Shown: in pieces, positions 1-11,722 of the stretch
How the letters are laid out: every line of letters starts with the position of its first letter
Numbering within the stretch: position 1 is the stretch's first letter
Assembly (NCBI GenBank): GCA_963575645.1
Contig: OY754467.1
Coordinates: 1,612,001-1,676,000, forward strand
Source: Xanthostigma xanthostigma
Taxonomy: Eukaryota > Arthropoda > Insecta > Raphidioptera > Raphidiidae
DNA length: 64,000 nt
Direction of reading: 5' to 3'
Translations under genes and position numbers: made by a program
The notes under the pieces: generated by a model
Seen by the model: only the letters and a program-made list of their open reading frames with translations
Told to the model about the DNA's origin: nothing
Databases searched by the model: none

Positions 1-160
1 TGGGAGCGCCATACGTTGGACGTTAAAGCAACACCCGCTATACTAATTTACGGCAATGGTAGCGCAGTTTGTGCGACGTTAAAACAAAACCCGCTATACT
101 AAATGTTTTACAGCAACAGGGGCGCCATATTTTGGACGCTAAACCAACACACTCAGACCA
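1..160. repeat. Short tandem array, about 60-bp unit
   Basis: Two and a half diverged units share GACGTTAAA, a CCCGCTATACTAA segment and a GCGCCAT-like start. The unit resembles half of the 79-bp unit at 999-1425, so both arrays probably come from one satellite-like family. The array runs off the left edge of the window. Confidence 0.6.
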
Positions 161-487
161 GACTGAGCCACATCAACGCGTGGTCGGGCTATCAGAATAT
201 TCTTACAACTTTAAAGACTCCAGATAAGTCTCTAAACTTGCTACATTAACCAAGAAGATAATGAAACCAATTTTATTGCTGTAAGTATACTTGACTCCGG
301 TACATTGAAAACTATTTCATGAATTGATATCCGTTGAAAAAGTGTTTTTTTTCGTCAAAATATAGCCAGACAGCAAAGTTTATAAAACGGTATATAATAA
401 CTAATTTAAACAATAAAAGCAAAAACATTTTTCAAAGTGGCACAAATTATTAGTTAAAAAAAAATAACGCAAGGTATGGACGATCTC

Positions 488-815
488 TTATTTTTTATTA
501 ACCGACTTCAAAAAAGGATCTGATGATGGAATCCGGAGAAATCGAGAGAAACTCTCAAATTTTACCCATTGCAATACTTCATAAAATAACTGCATAATTT
601 TTAGTGTTAGATTGAGTAAACATCTAACACTAAAAAGAGAAAAATAAAATATTTTGAACAAAAAAAATTGAACCGACTTAAAAATATGCACTAATTACAA
701 TATTAAACACTACAATATACCTAGCAATAATAACACCGACTCCAAAAATGCAATTATTTTATTACTTTTTAGTGCATATTTGAAGTCGGTTCAATTTTTT
801 TGTTAAAAATATTTC
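488..815. repeat. Palindromic CCGACTTCAA-type dispersed repeat
   Basis: The segment begins with ACCGACTTCAAAAAAGGAT, a motif I associate with dispersed lepidopteran repeats. It holds a 15-bp perfect hairpin (about 599-640, TTTTTAGTGTTAGAT and its complement). A larger inverted repeat pairs about 657-697 with about 768-808 around a GAACCGACTT motif. No coding potential is seen. Confidence 0.55.
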
Positions 816-998
816 ATCTTTTGAGGCAAGGACCTCTAAAAAGAATAGTATGTTCAATCTATGTAAATAAGCATGTAAATGTTCGTTTGTTCGAAATTTT
901 AACTCTCCGATTGCTTTGAAATTTGACACATTGCATTCGAATGCGTGCGTGCTTTTATATGCCATATGACAGGTGAAAACATGCTTTTTTTGAAAAAC

Positions 999-1425
999 AG
1001 CGCCCACTGTTGGACGTTAAAGCAACACACGCTATACTAAATATTTACGACAACGGGAGCGCTATCTGTTGAACACACCGCCATCAGTTGGACGTTAAAG
1101 CAACACACGCTTTACTAAAAATTTTGCAGCAACGGGAGCGACGTCTGTTAGACACAGCGCCATCAGTTGGACATTAAGACAACACACGCTACACTAAATA
1201 TTTACTGCAACGGGAGCGCCATCTGTTGAACACAGGGCCAGCAGTTGGACGTTAAAGCAACACACGCTATACTAAATATTTAGTGCAACGGGAACGCCAT
1301 CTGTTGAACACAGGGCCAGCAGTTGGACGTTAAAGCGACACGCGCTGTACTAAAATTTTTTTACGGCAACGGGAGCGCCGTCTTTTGAACGTAACAGCAA
1401 CACACGCAAAACAGGCGTGTAGCCA
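999..1425. repeat. Tandem array, about 79-bp unit, five or more copies
   Basis: Units start near 999, 1079, 1157, 1236 and 1315. Each has CAGTTGGACGTTAAAG, a CACACGCTATACTAAATA segment, an AACGGGAGCGCCATCTGTTG segment and then GAACACAG. Units differ by scattered substitutions. The last is followed by a decayed half unit. Minisatellite-like, no gene. Confidence 0.8.
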
Positions 1426-2106
1426 CAGCAACGACTGGCCGGGTACAGTTAGTAATATTGTATAAATATCCGCTTTTGCGTATTCTATTCAAAGAGATAT
1501 TTCTTTTAGATTGTAAATCGATGTATGTATCATACAATCCGAGATGTTTTTATCTCGAAAAGCGAAATATAAAAGCTCCCTGCTCATATAATATAGTTGC
1601 CAGTTTTGTGCAAGTTTCAAGAATTGTTGATGCGATGATCTAAGCACGCCTTGAAATCGCGCCCGGAATCATTAATGTTCAAGTTCTCGTCGCCCGGAGT
1701 CAGGCGCGCGAGAAAGAAAGAGATTCACGTGTAATAACCAATACAGATACGCGGCCAGACAAATGGATGTTCACAAAGTCAGAACAACGGAAAAATGGCG
1801 GACAAGTGAGAGAAGTGATACTTCGTTCACCCGCCAGCGCGAGAGCGGCGCGATTGGTTACGTTAGACAATTGTCTAATCTTAAATTCTGATTGATCTAT
1901 GAGTGTCACGAAGTGAGCTGAAAATACACATTGAAAATACGTGAGTTCTACTGTACATACTGTTAAAATAATACACCCGTACTCCCACCATATGACCCAG
2001 CACTCCCACCATATTTATTATCTCCTGGTTTCGTGAATCTTTTCCTATAAAATTGTAGGTAATATGTTATAACAAAATAAAATAAGACACCTTGATATTA
2101 TGGTAT
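1426..2106. other. No gene recognised
   Basis: This stretch is locally richer in GC around 1660-1870. Short open frames on both strands show no recognisable domain, and no repeat match was found inside the window. It could be single-copy intergenic or intronic DNA. Confidence 0.4.
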
Positions 2107-2335
2107 GATAAAATTATACGGGATACAAGGCTAAATATAAAAACAATTTTAATTCACTAGAACATCATTTAATCGTCAACGTTTCGGCAGAAATTCATGT
2201 TTTCTTCTTCTTTACTAGACATTTTTAAGGTACTGAAGAAGAAATGCATTTCTGCCGAAACGTTGACGATTAAATGATGTTCTAGTGAATTAAAATTGTT
2301 TTTATATTTAGCCTTGTATCCCGTATAATGTTATC
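2107..2335. repeat. Foldback element with ribozyme-like motif (family P)
   Basis: Two arms of about 100 bp (2107-2207 and 2229-2335) are near-perfect inverted repeats around a short spacer. The right arm contains CTGAAGAAG, a self-complementary stretch, then CCGAAACG, the layout of a hammerhead-ribozyme core (CUGANGA, stem II, GAAA) with imperfect spacing. The same order recurs in family O, so this may be a related Penelope-like terminal repeat. No target duplication was found. Confidence 0.6.
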
Positions 2336-2574
2336 ATTAAGCATTATTGTGCGTCAATATTGATATAAAACATTTCAGCCGACTAGACGACGGAAGTATT
2401 CCAACTCCAAAAATACAGACATATAATAAATTAAATAAAAATTTCTGTTTAGGCGTTCTATGAACCGTTTAACGGCTTCTTATTTGTTTCCATAGTTACA
2501 TAATATGGTTTCATATTGTAGCAAGTTCAAGTCTGTGTTTTATTTATTTCTAGTAAGAACTTTATTTTGTTTTT

Positions 2575-2980
2575 AACCGACGAAAAACAAAAACGGAGGA
2601 GGTTCTCAAGTCGACGCGTATATTTTTTTTTTTTTTTTTTTTTTATGTATGACCACGCATAACTTTTTACAGAGTAGTCCGATTTTGATAAATATTTTTT
2701 TGTTTGAAAGGGTATACCCCGAAGTTGGTCCCATAAAAATTTGGTAAAAAAATTCCAACCCTAAGAGTAGGAAAACAGGGGATGATTGATTGTTCACTCA
2801 CTGATTGTAATGTATGACCACACATAACTTTTTACAGAGTAGTCCGATTTTGATAATTATTTTTTTATTGGATAGGGTATACCTCGAGGTTGGTCTCATA
2901 TAAGTTTGGAAAAAAAATTCCTACCCTAAGGGTGGGAAAATAAGGGTGATTTATTGTTCACTCACAGATGTTCGTGCTGA
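2575..2980 (+). repeat. Lepidopteran dispersed repeat with internal duplication
   Basis: It begins AACCGACGAAAAAC, then GGAGGAGGTTCTCAAGTCG, then a T-run. A 165-bp unit starting ATGTATGACCAC follows twice (2645 and 2810), each with ACTTTTTACAGAGTAGTCCG. The layout matches a very common repeat in moth and butterfly genomes, probably the tail of a retroelement. The open frame on the minus strand through the T-run is low-complexity. Confidence 0.6.
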
Positions 2981-3025
2981 GTTGTGTATTACAATTATAA
3001 ATTATATAGCCACAAAAAATTATAA

Positions 3026-3527
3026 AATAAAAACTTTTTAACAAAAAAATTAAACCGCCGAAAAACTGAAAAGCAAAAAATAATAAATCTTTTTATGTAA
3101 CTAAGTTCTATTTAAGTAGTTGAACGTATGTGACAGTCTAGTATATCTAAGTAATTTTGAGTCGGCGTCAAACAATCAATGAACAAAGATCACTAAAAGA
3201 AATAACCAAATCAAATTAACAATGATACGTAAAATCTTCAGCGATAAACATTAACAATCTAAACATGCGCTCTCCACACGACCACTCGCAAAGACGTGTG
3301 CCCTCAGTGTGTGCCCGTTCGGGTTGCTCTGTCGCTGACATTCACTTAGTGAACTCTCAGAGATCTCCGGCGAAGGATTGTTGACGCCGACTCAAAATTA
3401 CTTAGATATACTAGACTGTCACATACGTTCAACTACTTAAATAGAACTTAGTTACATAAAAATATTTATTATTTTTTGCTTTTCAGTTTTTCGGCGGTTT
3501 AATTTTTTTGTTAAAAAGTTTTTATTA
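3026..3527. repeat. Foldback element, 147-bp arms
   Basis: Arms 3026-3171 and 3381-3527 are close inverted copies. The outer ends read AATAAAAACTTTTTAAC and the inner ends GAGTCGGCGTCAA. The 209-bp spacer is richer in GC and unrelated to the arms. No open frame and no clear target duplication. Confidence 0.75.
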
Positions 3528-3794
3528 CAATATTATGTACAAATTAACTAAAGCATGCTTGTCAGATACCTAATTTCTTTTTGACAAATCAGAAAAAAAC
3601 TGATTTTATTTCGTTTCAAAATATTCCCGAGCCTTTCATAGAAAAATAAATAGAATGTTTTTGGAATGGCGTCGATTTGTTTTTAAAGGATCGTCGTGTT
3701 ACGCAAACAAAAATTAACCAATGACCTTTGACATATTTTAAAAAACAATGCATTCTACAGCAGAAAATGCCGTGTTCATTCAATTTTGATACTT

Positions 3795-4208
3795 CTATAC
3801 AGAATGATTTTTAAGTTTATTCTGTTTTTAACAGCGTATAGAAATCAAATAATCAAAACTCAAAAATGAAAGAGAAACGGTCCTGGCGTTGTGTTATGTC
3901 ACTATGGATATATGTTATGTCATTATCAAGTATGAACACAGAAATTGTTCGAAGTTATCCCCGTTTTGTTGGACACAAAGATGCGTGCGTCGTAGCCATG
4001 CTTGTAGTAGCGGCAAGGGCCTTACGCGAATTATTTGGGATGGGTTTTCGATTCTTGCTATCATTTCTTCGCGCGTATTAACCGGGCTTTTGAATTAATT
4101 CTCTTATTTTTGAGTTTTGATAAAAAAGTTACTTGAAATATTTGTTCGTCTATTTGATTTCTACGCGTTATTAAAAAAGAAGAATCAACTTAAAAATCTC
4201 CTGTATAG
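3795..4208. mobile_element. TIR element, CTATACAG ends
   Basis: The ends CTATACAGAATGATTTTTAA and (reverse strand) CTATACAGGAGATTTTTAAG extend into inverted arms of about 75-100 bp, including ATCAAAACTCAAAAAT. The middle, roughly 3866-4100, is non-repetitive within the window and its overlapping frames have no recognisable domain. A TA-flanked Tc1/mariner-like non-autonomous element is possible but unproven. Confidence 0.55.
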
Positions 4209-4737
4209 TCCACTATATCGGAAAATAAACCTTTCTATTTTTAGAATTTACGCTTGGCCAACTTGAGTTTTATTGTGAATTTATCACTTGGTAAAAATGT
4301 AACAATACCTAACGACATGAAAATGTTTGGCGAATAAAATTAAATTTAGGCTTTTTTCTTTAATAAAAAATCCCTAAAAAGACAGCCGAATCTCGGCAGG
4401 TAATTTTAATTATAATAAGTACCATAAATTATAACATGGTAAACGAGTCCGAAAAAAAAACTTGATCGTTAATTCAGAGTGATTTATGGCCGAAAACCAC
4501 AGCCTATATAGATCGCACATGTATATAGAATGGGATAGCACAAGGTATAATCATATAGGTCTTGTAATTTCATCTATTACATAAAATTGGTTGTGCTGAT
4601 TGACTCTACCTACTTACATATAAAATTAGAGTTTACAAAAACTGAAAAAACAGTACTCTTTTATAAGAACGTAAATTAAAAATTAATATTTTAGTACGAG
4701 CACCAAGGCAATTTTAAATAAAAGGCTTGATTTTTTT
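4209..4737. other. No gene recognised
   Basis: AT-rich sequence without long open frames, hairpins or matches to other parts of the window. Confidence 0.4.
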
Positions 4738-7548
4738 GACGTGATAACGTCTTATAAATTGATGAATCACCAATCTTATAAATTGATAAAACACCGGCTG
4801 CATGTACGAAAAAGTGTAACGGTCGTAACGTTCCTAACGTAACGTTCGTAACGCGTAACGTTCCGCCTGACCCTGTGCGTGCTTTTTGCTAATTTCTCGC
4901 TCAATTTAAATCAGATCGGTTTGAAACCAGTCTTAAACGAAAGAGGAGAACATTTTACATAGATTTCGTATAACAGAATTTGCCTAAACAGTTTTTTTAT
5001 ACAAATTTATTTAGAAAAATAGCTGTATCATACTAATATTATAAATGCGAATGTAAGTTTGTTTGTTACGCTTTCACGCAAAAACTACTTAACCGATCAT
5101 CATGAAACTTTGCACATACACTCTTGAAGGTATTAGAAGTAACATAGGATACTTTTTATTAAAAAAAAATAAAAAATTTTTACCTACTAAGTTTGTTTGT
5201 TACGCTTTCACGCAAAAACTACTTAACCGATCATCATGAAACTTTGCACATACACTCTTGAAGGTATTAGAAGTAACATAGGATACTTTTTATTAAAAAA
5301 AAATAAAAATTTTTTACGAAAAATAAGAAAATTGTTTGTCAAAATATCGTCAACGCCATCTAGCATCATAGTAATGACGTTTCAACCCTGAATACTGTAA
5401 TTACCAACCCACTGTATTACCGACGGTGACGACAATATCTAATTCAATATCTAATTCAATTGAATATAGTTTCTAATTTTTCTATATTTATTGTTATTTT
5501 CTTCTGTCGTTACATGCAGTATAATACTATTCACATTTTTGAGGTTATCCGTAATTTTTGTGGTTAGCTGTCACTTTATTATTTTAGACTTACTTCCCTA
5601 CTAAACTAATCCCTTTATAAATGCGAATGTAAGTTTGTTTGTTACGCTTTCACTTAACCGATCATCATGAAACTTTGCACATACACTCTTGAAGGTATTA
5701 GAAGTAACATAGGATACTTTTTATTTGTTATTTTCTTCTGTCGTTACATGCAGTATAATACTATTCACATTTTTGAGGTTATCCGTAATTTTTGTGGTTA
5801 GCTGTTACTTTATTATTTAAGACTTACTTCCCTACTAAACTAATTATTAATATTATAAATGCGAATGTAAGTTTGTTTGTTACGCTTTCACGCAAAAACT
5901 ACTTAACCGATCATCATGAAACTTTGCACATACACTCTTGAAGGTATTAGAAGTAACATAGGATACTTTTTATTTGTTATTTTCTTCTGTCGTTACATGC
6001 AGTATAATACTATTCACATTTTTGAGGTTATCCGTAATTTTTGTGGTTAGCTGTTACTTTATTATTTAAGACTTACTTCCCTACTAAACTAATTATTAAT
6101 ATTATAAATGCGAATGTAAGTTTGTTTGTTACGCTTTCACGCAAAAACTACTTAACCGATCATCATGAAACTTTGCACATACACTCTTGAAGGTATTAGA
6201 AGTAACATAGGATACTTTTTATTAAAAAAAAATAAAAATTTTTTACGAAAAATAAGAAAGGGTTGAAAACATTTTTTGGGCCCAAAAATACCGAAAAATT
6301 TCTCCGAATCGTTTCAAAATTGAAATTTAACCCTTTAGTAATGATTAAAATGTGCTATTAAAATTTCATTGTAATCGGCCCGACAGGACCGGACTTACAA
6401 ATTTTATGAAAACGAAATATTATAAATGCGAATGTAAGTTTGTTTGTTACGCTTTCACGCAAAAACTACTTAACCGATCATCATGAAACTTTGCACATAC
6501 ACTCTTGAAGGTATTAGAAGTAACATAGGATACTTTTTATTAAAAAAAAATAAAAATTTTTTACGAAAAATAAGAAAATTGTCATATTATCATATTAATA
6601 TTATAAATGCGAATGTAAGTTTGTTTGTTACGCTTTCACGCAAAAACTACTTAACCGATCATCATGAAACTTTGCACATACACTCTTGAAGGTATTAGAA
6701 GTAACATAGGATACTTTTTATTAAAAAAAAATAAAAATTTTTTACGAAAAATAAGAAAGGGTTGAAAACATTTTTTGGGCCCAAAAATACCGAAAAATTT
6801 CTCCGAATCGTTTCAAAATTGAAATTTAACCCTTTAGTAATGATTAAAATGTGCTATTAAAATTTCATTAAAATCGGCCCGACAGGACCGGACTTACAAA
6901 TTTTATGAAAACGAAATATTATAAATGCGAATGTAAGTTTGTTTGTTACGCTTTCACGCAAAAACTACTTAACCGATCATCATGAAACTTTGCACATACA
7001 CTCTTGAAGGTATTAGAAGTAACATAGGATACTTTTTATTAAAAAAAAATAAAAATTTTTTACGAAAAATAAGAAAATTGTTTGTCAAAATATGTGCAAT
7101 ACCTCAACCCCTGATATGCATGTCAAAAGTCGATTTCCATCTCAATCGCGGGCGTAGCCGCGGGTAGCGGCTAGTAAAATATAAATGCAATGTTGTCTAA
7201 TGCATGCCGCGACGCGGTCGGTCGTCTTTGTTTGCCGTACATGGAAATTAGAAGATAACGTATGTCTTGTCTTAACATGAAAACGGCTGCATTTCTAATG
7301 TTTAATTCAATTTTTTGACATTAGTATTTTGTGAAATGCAACGCCTTCTAAGTTAAGTATTGGAATAACTAATTATTATTAGAACATAATACTTTGACAG
7401 TTGCAAACGTCACTTTTGACATTTCTTATCATTCCGACACCAAGGATAAGCGGATTGAAACCAAATTTTGGGAGGTTTAGGTTATGTATTACGGAATACG
7501 TTATCACGTAAAACTATCGTCCGTAAACCGACTTTACAGACAACCAAT
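4738..7548 (+). mobile_element. Family M copy 1, split by a Helitron
   Basis: The left end is GACGTGATAACGTCTTATAA. The right end contains ACGTTATCACGT and then a terminal block of about 50 bp ending CTTTACAGACAACCAA. Without the Helitron at 5028-7174 it is about 660 bp and matches copies at 14421-15068 and 58732-59278. Both ends abut T-runs. The inverted ACGTGATAACGT motif is terminal on the left but about 37 bp inside on the right. Class unknown; no protein encoded. Confidence 0.75.
5028..7174 (+). mobile_element. Helitron, LEP1-like, with amplified core
   Basis: It starts TCATACTAATATTATAAATG and ends with a GC hairpin followed by GGCTAG, inserted between A and T: the Helitron hallmarks. 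Inside, a segment of roughly 120-180 bp (AAATGCGAATGTAAGTTTGT through ACATAGGATACTTTTTATT) recurs about eight times (near 5036, 5189, 5615, 5852, 6100, 6417, 6597, 6917). Larger blocks containing GACAGGACCGGACTTAC are also duplicated. There is no Rep/helicase gene, so it is non-autonomous. Short frames beginning MKLCTYTLEG are shadows of the repeat unit. Confidence 0.88.
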
Positions 7549-7620
7549 TTTTTTTTATATGAAGTTGGACTAAGTCTAAACCAATTCTGAAAATTTTAGG
7601 GGGGGTTGCCCGATTATTTA

Positions 7621-8013
7621 AATAAATAAATTATTTCAAAAGTAGGCATTGGCTTTATGGTAAAACGGTAGATGGATGATATGTTTTCATTGATTTCTCC
7701 AAAACTAGTCGGTGGAAATTAAAAATAAAATTATTTAAATTAAAGTTATAAACCTTAATTATTGAAAACAAAAAAAATCGTTGTGCCCGACTAATTAAAA
7801 AGATATTTAATTAAAAAGATTAAATATCTTTTTAATCACTCGAGCACAACGGGTTTTGTTTTCAATAATTTATTAAGGTTTTAACTTTAATTTAAATTTT
7901 TTTTTTATTTCCACCGACTAGTTTTGGAGAAATCAATAAAAACATATCATCCATCTACCGTTTTACCATAAAGCCAATGTTAAATATGCCTACTTTTGAA
8001 GTCATTTATTTAT
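7621..8013. repeat. Long palindrome, about 190-bp arms
   Basis: Arms of roughly 190 bp (7621-7811 and 7821-8013) pair with few mismatches. The centre is itself a hairpin, AAAAAGATATTTAA against TTAAATATCTTTTT. Outer parts carry GCATTGGCTTTATGG and its complement. No coding sequence; a foldback element or inverted duplication. Confidence 0.75.
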
Positions 8014-8566
8014 AGATACATGCATACCTAAGTTACATACACACAGATGAAGTTAATAAACGAGTTAACACAGGTGCAAAATTCTTAAATTTAGTTTCTT
8101 TCGTTTGGGGGTCGATTACAGTCGAAAAATACCTTAAAAAATATCGCAACGAAACGAAATTAAAGATAAATGGTCCCGCTTAATTTTTTGAATATGCGAA
8201 TATTTTTAAGTTGAAAAAAAAAATCGAATTTTTTTTTTTATTTTTTGTTTGCCAACTGTAAGCGCACAAAACAAGCGTCTACACAGACATAAACCTGAAT
8301 TACCGGCCAATCTAATCCCAACGTATCTTCACGCAAAAAATATATATAAAAGCTCTCGGCATTAGTGGGCTCAAATAACGTAGTAGGTATAACTTATATA
8401 TTGTCTAGAAGGATTAAAAGGATACAGCGAATAGATAGATAGGATAGTTGAGTTAAGTAGCACCGGCATCGCCACTGTTGCGATTGCCGCTTCGGGGAGA
8501 ATGTTACGTGAACAATTTTATAAGGATAACGACGTTCGAACAAGGACTTACTCCCTGTCATGTTCC
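8014..8566. other. No gene recognised
   Basis: AT-rich with a run of A/T near 8215-8245. A short minus-strand frame overlapping the next microsatellite has no recognisable product. Confidence 0.4.
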
Positions 8567-8587
8567 TATATATATATATATATATAT
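8567..8587. repeat. (TA)n microsatellite
   Basis: Uninterrupted TA dinucleotides. Confidence 0.9.
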
Positions 8588-8668
8588 GGCTTCTTTTCTT
8601 CAAATCCTTTATTAAGTTCTTTCCGCTCAGACATACGTACCTACCTACTATAGTCACTAGTAAAACAT

Positions 8669-8736
8669 GCGAATATTCTTTACGTCACTAATGACTAGTG
8701 ACGTCACTAGTAAGTAGTGACGTAAAGAATATTCGC
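8669..8736. repeat. Palindrome with TGACGTCA centre, copy 1
   Basis: A 68-bp near-perfect palindrome with outer GCGAATATTCTTTACGTCAC and centre ACTAGTGACGTCACTAGT. The centre contains TGACGTCA, the consensus cAMP-response element, itself self-complementary. The same core is repeated at 8791-8858. Confidence 0.85.
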
Positions 8737-8747
8737 TTGTTTTTTTC

Positions 8748-8899
8748 TGATATTAATATTCGCGTGAATTTGGCGAATGCCCAAAAACATACGAATATTC
8801 TTTACGCCACTACTGACTAGTGACGTCACTAGTCAGTAGTGACGTAAAGAATATTCGCAAGTTTTTGGACATTCGCCAAATTCACGCGAATATTAATAT
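8748..8899. repeat. Larger palindrome enclosing the same core, copy 2
   Basis: A palindrome of about 152 bp whose outer arms read ATTAATATTCGCGTGAATTT and GGCGAATG. Its core (8791-8858) repeats the palindrome at 8669-8736 and again centres on ACTAGTGACGTCACTAGT. Arms are highly similar, suggesting recent formation or gene conversion between arms. Confidence 0.85.
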
Positions 8900-9688
8900 A
8901 AAAAAAAAAATCATGTTTTTTTTTTCTACAATCTGAAAATAATAGGTATTAAAAAACCTTTTTTACAAAAATTAATTTTTATTTGTTTGCTATAAAGTTT
9001 GGATGTAGATGGTAATATTCGAAACTAATAATCCGATTTCAAAAAAAATTTTCATCAATATTTAAAATGAACCTTCGGGACAGGGTTGCCAACTCCTAAA
9101 ATTTTTTCCTCCCAACCACAAGTTGAAAACTAAAAAATAATTGTTTAAAAGTTAGTTAAAAATAAAAAACAGCAAATCTACGACATCGGCTATAAAAACA
9201 ATAATTAATGGCCATTGTTGCCCGAAGAATGAGATGCAGTAGAGCTACAGTATAGTTCAATACCGAACCAACACGACGGATGCCATATAGACGAAAATTC
9301 GATAAAAATTTCCCTTCTACTTATTCAAACAAAATTAACGTGCTGAAAAATAAAATAATAATTATATACCTACGTCAGTTTTTTTATTATTCCTTTTTTG
9401 AAACATAAATACTAAATGCTCTTGCGTATTTTCTATTACCACTCCATCTACCGAAAAAATGATAAAAGTGATATAGGCACTGTAAACACGTATTTTTATT
9501 AGTATGTAGGATTTATACAGGCTGATCGATAAAGGTCTGCATCTCGATCGTTTTTTAACACTTTCCAATCCAAGGCTATTTTGTTAACAGGATGAAATTC
9601 TCTACAAGATCAAGATGAAGGTATCGAACAGGCTTTTCCTAAAGCAAGATGGATATTTTGACGGCAAAACGTCCAATCGCTCTTTAAG
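8900..9688. other. No gene recognised
   Basis: AT-rich sequence without a supported gene or repeat. A short minus-strand frame at 9362-9568 has no recognisable domain. Confidence 0.4.
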
Positions 9689-10289
9689 TAGGGTAGGACG
9701 GGGGAATGGCGTTCACTTAAGGAAAACATGGTGTATTTTTTAAATTATTTATTATAAATCAAAATTAAGAAGAGTAACAAAGTCTTTAATTATCGAGTAA
9801 TCAACAATTTAACAACAAAAGCATATATCTTTCACCTACTAGTATAGTAGGAAAACATTATTAAAAAAACATGTTTGAGCGGCATTGCCCCTGACTTTGG
9901 GTAATGCCGCTCAGGGTCTCATAAAGTAGTGTCCCCAATCCAATCCGGCTGTTTTACTGCTTTGATCATAATTGTTTTTGATATTGTTGCGCTCAGCAAA
10001 TTTATAAACAAGTTTACGCAAATCTGCAACACTGAGTCCATAGTATAGCGAGCCCAGCAACTTAACTTGTTCAGCACCTAATTAAAAATTAGATCAGCGC
10101 GGCCGCAAACAAAGAAACGCTCTTCACGGTCGCATGACGCGAGCTGACTGTCCGTTTGCATCGCTGTCTATTAGAGGCCCCCTCCCCTCGCGCTTCACGC
10201 GACGTGACGTGTTGCTACGTTCCTTTTTGACAGAGTTACAGAGGTGAGCGCCATTACCCAGTGAGCGCCATTCCCCCTCCCTCCCCTAC
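9689..10289. mobile_element. TIR element with GGGGGAATGGCG ends
   Basis: The left end TAGGGTAGGACGGGGGAATG and the right end, in reverse complement TAGGGGAGGGAGGGGGAATG, are inverted copies. An internal hairpin at 9877-9912 (GAGCGGCATTGCCC and GGGTAATGCCGCTC) uses a related GCGGCATT motif. There is no transposase frame. A flanking TA is possible; superfamily not assigned. Confidence 0.6.
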
Positions 10290-11627
10290 AGTGAATGCCG
10301 GTCGAACAAAATACCGTTCGATTTCAATCGCTAATAACTACGAGACTAATAATGCGTTAACAATATAATATTTAATTTAATATTATTTATTTGATCTAAT
10401 CGGCATAAAAAAATGCATAGAAATCGTCAATACATAGAGTATGACATCATTTTAAAAAAATTTACAATACATAGAAAAAAAAACATGTATGTACGTGTTT
10501 GTCGCGTATGATTTGTTTTGTTCGTGACGTCATCGAGTGTAGGCCTAATAGTTACCAATTAGTTTTATCTAAAATTTTAAATTAATGTACCGTGGAGCAC
10601 TACTATAGGACCTAAAGTTGAGAAAATAAAAAATGGCAGTTGGAATATAAGTAAAAATCGGTATTAAATTGAAAATTATAAAATGATTAAAGATGGCGTC
10701 TTATGAGCGAATGCGAGAACTACGGCAACGTCGATGATTTTTTTACCGTCATTTAGCAGAGAATTTTATACCGTTTACGAATTGGCTTAGATACAGGTCA
10801 GTGAAAACATGTTAGGATCATCCTGTATATGACTGAAATCTGTGTTTGTCAGTAAAGCAATTTCGGCACTTTATATTCTCGGCATAAAATATTTTTGAAG
10901 TGAAAATTGAAGCTGAATTAAAAAATAAAATTTAATATTCACAACTGAAATTTTATTTCATCTCAATACGCATTTTTTTTATTTTCGTTCAATTCCAAAT
11001 GTTTATAATTAATTCAAAAATTGTACTACACTTTTTTGTCGGAATTAAATTTAACAAAACAAGGCATTTGCTTAATTATCTTGTCACTGAAAAATGTTCA
11101 CGTTTTGTTAATCTAATATCTTTCCATGAATTTGTGTTTAGCATTAAAAATATATCTTTTTTAAAAAATATATCATAAATATTTTAAATTACAGTACCTT
11201 TAAAAAAATCACGTATTTCATTATGAATATTAAAAAAAATTATATTACAACGGCCTGAAATGAAAAAAAAATAACAAATGACAAACACGTCAATTATAAA
11301 TTTATATTTTTATATTATATCAATTATAATTAATTATTAAATTAAGGACCAGTATAATTAAAGGTGTGTGTTTGGTATCAAACCCCGGTGTATTGTGTTT
11401 GTTACATAAAACAGCATAATATATCTATTAAATTAACTATATGAATGCCTATCTACTCAATGTGCGGTGAGTGAACGCAACAAAGCGTATCGAAAATATA
11501 TCTGCGTCTCTTTCTTCGATATAATTCCCTGATTTCTCCGATGTTAGGATTGGTTGATGTACTTGCATTCAATCTGAATAAAGTATCTCTGTTTCAAATA
11601 CTTTGTCTTTTTCTATGACGTTAACAT
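10290..11627. other. No gene recognised
   Basis: Very AT-rich, with no long open frame or match to other parts of the window. It could be intronic or intergenic. Confidence 0.4.
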
Positions 11628-11722
11628 GGGCGTACCCAGCATTTGGTCCAGGAGGGGGCAAATTAAAAATTTCTTAAGCCGGGTCCCCCGTGCTTGTTTT
11701 GCCCTTCTGGATACGCCAGTGC
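11628..11722. repeat. Small TIR repeat, GGGCGTACCCAGCA type
   Basis: The start GGGCGTACCCAGCA...GGGGGCAA and the end TTGCCCTTCTGGATACGCCA are inverted versions of each other about 95 bp apart, a short MITE-like repeat commonly seen in insects. Confidence 0.45.

Noticed and set aside
2606-2797. Lys-rich frame through the T-run
   Set aside because: Caused by a homopolymer on the opposite strand.
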